A DNA stretch of 64,000 nt, from assembly GCF_036322625.1 (NCBI RefSeq), contig NZ_AP027266.1:2483001-2547000 (forward strand). The letters are read 5' to 3'. A model generated the notes under the pieces. The model was given only the letters and a program-made list of their open reading frames with translations, was not told where the DNA came from and ran no database searches. This stretch comes from Roseicyclus marinus. GTDB lineage: Bacteria; Pseudomonadota; Alphaproteobacteria; Rhodobacterales; Rhodobacteraceae. This document shows positions 62,500 to 64,000 of the stretch, piece by piece (position 1 is the first letter of the stretch; every line of letters begins with the position of its first letter). Both the position numbers and the translations under genes were made by a program.

Positions 62500-62711
62500 G
62501 TGGACGAAAGGCACGGACCAGACCACCGGAGGGCGGCGGGTGGCCGCGGACTGCCGCTGCGCCATCAGGGGTCTTCCCTTTATCGCGCCACATCCGGATG
62601 ACCTCGATCCGCGCGCTGGCGTCACCAAAGCGGCTGGCCGGGGGGCGGCCATCCGCTGCCCGGGCCGCTGGCGCGGCTGTTCCGGGCGTGGGACCGTTCA
62701 GCTGTCTGACA

Positions 62712-63344
62712 CTAACCGCGCCCCTGCATGTTCCATTCAGGTTTCAGGAAGGAAATCAGACCAAGTTCGAGCCCCGCTGACGTGTTCACAGGTAAACCGT
62801 TCCAAGTCGACGCTTCAGGTGTAGCGCATAAAAGGCGAAGCCGAACGCCTTTCATAAGTTCCCCTCGCAACTGGGCATTTATTCGGCTGGATGTCCGCTG
62901 CCTTTCGTGACCACGCCGGTAGTCGTTCATGCGGGCTCTCAAGGTTCGGTTGCTTATTCCGATATAGACCACGCTCTGGTCGCGTACGATGGCGTAAACA
63001 CCGGGACGTGAAGGCGGGGTTTCGTCCAATACCGGCTTGCCCTCCTCATCCAACTTGAAATCGCCGACATACTCGAAGCCACGGCGCAGCAAGTATGACC
63101 AGTCTCGATCAGGTCGGATCTGGAGGGAGGATTCGCCGATCAATGCCACGGTCGAGGTTGTGACCTTTCGCAGGTCGGGAAATCGTTTGCGCTTCCAATG
63201 GCCGTATTGCGTGTTGGCCGTCGACTTGTTGATACCCTCAGCCACGCAGGCTGCCACGACATCCGCCCGTGACGCTGGATTTGTTGCTCCCGCCGTCAAA
63301 GCATCCGCAACTTCCCAAATTCGCGCAGTAATCGTTACAGCCAT
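62712..63344 (-). CDS. GIY-YIG domain protein with N-terminal helix-turn-helix-like domain
   Basis: 210 residues. The N-terminal 55 or so (ADALTAGATNPASRADVVAA, NKSTANTQYGHWKRKR) resemble a small winged-helix/HTH unit. The C-terminal half has the GIY-YIG pattern: GVYAIV at 115-120, VVYIGIS at 125-131, catalytic-type R136, E193 and N205 (GLELGLISFLKPEWN), so all key residues are present. Possible DNA nuclease of a defence or mobile type, but this is inference. Its base composition is clearly less GC-rich than the neighbours, suggesting transfer. Confidence 0.8.
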   Translation of the reverse strand: MAVTITARIWEVADALTAGATNPASRADVVAACVAEGINKSTANTQYGHWKRKRFPDLRKVTTSTVALIGESSLQIRPDRDWSYLLRRGFEYVGDFKLDEEGKPVLDETPPSRPGVYAIVRDQSVVYIGISNRTLRARMNDYRRGHERQRTSSRINAQLRGELMKGVRLRLLCATPEASTWNGLPVNTSAGLELGLISFLKPEWNMQGRG

Positions 63345-63350
63345 CCCCCC

Positions 63351-64000
63351 TCACAACATGCTCGGCACCACCAGATCCGGCGGCCTGTGCCCGTCGGCGA
63401 AGGTCTTGATGTTGATGATCACCTTCTCGCCCATCTCGATCCGCCCCTCGCGCGTGGCCGATCCCATATGCGGCAAAAGCACGACGTTGGGCAATTCGCG
63501 CAGGCGCGGGTTCACCTCGCGGCCCTTCTCGAACACGTCGAGCCCCGCCCCCGCGATCTCGCCCGCGCGCAGCATCCGCGTCAGCGCATTCTCGTCGATG
63601 ACCTCCCCGCGCGAGGTGTTCACGATCACCGCCTGCGGCTTCATCAGCTTGAGCCGGCGCGCATTCATCAGGTGAAAGGTCGAGGGCGTGTGCGGACAAT
63701 TCACGCTGATCACATCCATCCGGGAAATCATCTGGTCGAGGCTTTCCCACCACGTCGCCTCCAGCGCCGCTTCGGTATCGGGATGCAGCCTGCGACGGTT
63801 GTGGTAGTGCACCTGCATGCCAAAGGCATGGGCCCGCCGCGCGACCGCCTGACCGATCCGCCCCATCCCCAGGATGCCGAGCCTCTTGCCCGCGACGCGC
63901 CCCCCCATGAAGGCGGTGGGCGCCCAGCCGTCCCAATTGCCCGATTGCATCACCGCCATCCCCTCGGGCAGGCGGCGCAGAACGGCCAGGATCAGCGCCA
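63351..64000 (-). CDS. D-2-hydroxyacid dehydrogenase, C-terminal part
   Basis: The frame is open to the window edge, so the 5' end is missing; about 216 residues are seen. NAD-binding motif LGILGMGRIGQAVARRAHAF, the following VISVNCPHTPSTFHLMNARR with NTSRGEVIDENALTRML, and the catalytic His in LLPHMGSAT are standard. It could be a glyoxylate/hydroxypyruvate reductase or related enzyme; the part that would separate these is outside the window. The stop lies 6 bases from the GIY-YIG start. Confidence 0.88.
   Translation of the reverse strand, partial: ALILAVLRRLPEGMAVMQSGNWDGWAPTAFMGGRVAGKRLGILGMGRIGQAVARRAHAFGMQVHYHNRRRLHPDTEAALEATWWESLDQMISRMDVISVNCPHTPSTFHLMNARRLKLMKPQAVIVNTSRGEVIDENALTRMLRAGEIAGAGLDVFEKGREVNPRLRELPNVVLLPHMGSATREGRIEMGEKVIINIKTFADGHRPPDLVVPSML

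Noticed and set aside
62500-62711. Possible remnant of a gene between the DAO gene and the GIY-YIG gene.
   Set aside because: Short frames in all phases have no recognisable motif and no consistent coding bias. I see only a G-rich repeat at its left side.
1-64000. rRNA, tRNA, CRISPR arrays, insertion sequences, prophage or replication origin.
   Set aside because: Nothing recognisable was seen by reading; no transposase, integrase or phage gene, no array of spaced repeats, no cloverleaf noticed. Without a covariance search a single tRNA could still be missed.

Overview
This window reads as chromosomal DNA of a high-GC alphaproteobacterium of the order Rhodobacterales (Roseobacter/Paracoccus relatives). 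The evidence is the gene set and its order: ruvC-ruvA-ruvB-ybgC-tolQRAB-pal-cpoB-tilS-ftsH, short HisG with HisZ, B12-dependent ribonucleotide reductase, homospermidine synthase, DUF1127, DUF1489 and Hint-domain proteins, and intergenic repeats typical of that order. Many adjacent genes overlap as ATGA, GTGA or TGATG.

Layout. (1) 1-5818: the 3' part of a tad/Flp pilus locus on the + strand (cpaE end, cpaF, tadB, tadC, two TPR lipoproteins, prepilin peptidase), followed by an AAA ATPase gene and a run of three perfect palindromes. (2) 7339-11784: a DNA-ligase-associated helicase and phosphoesterase, a membrane LytTR protein that overlaps the phosphoesterase gene antiparallel, and a hotdog thioesterase. 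(3) 11792-15671: folate C1 genes folD and fhs, a MOSC protein and a small coiled-coil protein. (4) 15848-29196, minus strand: ruvCAB, four poorly known genes, ybgC, the Tol-Pal envelope system, tilS and ftsH. One of the four small genes is a chimera of a neighbouring gene's start and a piece of ruvB. (5) 29197-39700: DUF1127, prmA, an MFS carrier, homospermidine synthase, rpsD, a Hint-domain protein, an LpxR-like outer-membrane protein, nrdJ and DUF1489. (6) 39810-48355: hisS-hisZ-hisG, slyX, an MFS carrier and dnaE. (7) 48573-57859, plus strand: one tightly coupled operon for xanthine dehydrogenase (xdhA, xdhB, xdhC) and a BMP-type nucleoside ABC importer (ATPase, two permeases, binding protein). 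It looks like a purine uptake and oxidation unit. (8) 58147-64000: a dimethylglycine/sarcosine dehydrogenase-like flavoprotein, a DUF938 methyltransferase, a DAO-family oxidoreductase, a low-GC GIY-YIG gene, and the 3' part of a D-2-hydroxyacid dehydrogenase.

The most unusual content is repeat biology. A dispersed Rhodobacterales element (GC-rich hairpin, T-run, ending GATGAAG) occurs at least six times. Two copies lie inside coding sequence, in xdhA and xdhB, and are translated in frame, like the palindromic elements of Rickettsia. A second element of about 105 bp occurs twice with TAGAGC ends that supply the TAG stop codon of the adjacent gene; its core also sits in the rpsD leader. I saw no rRNA, tRNA, CRISPR array, insertion sequence or prophage.
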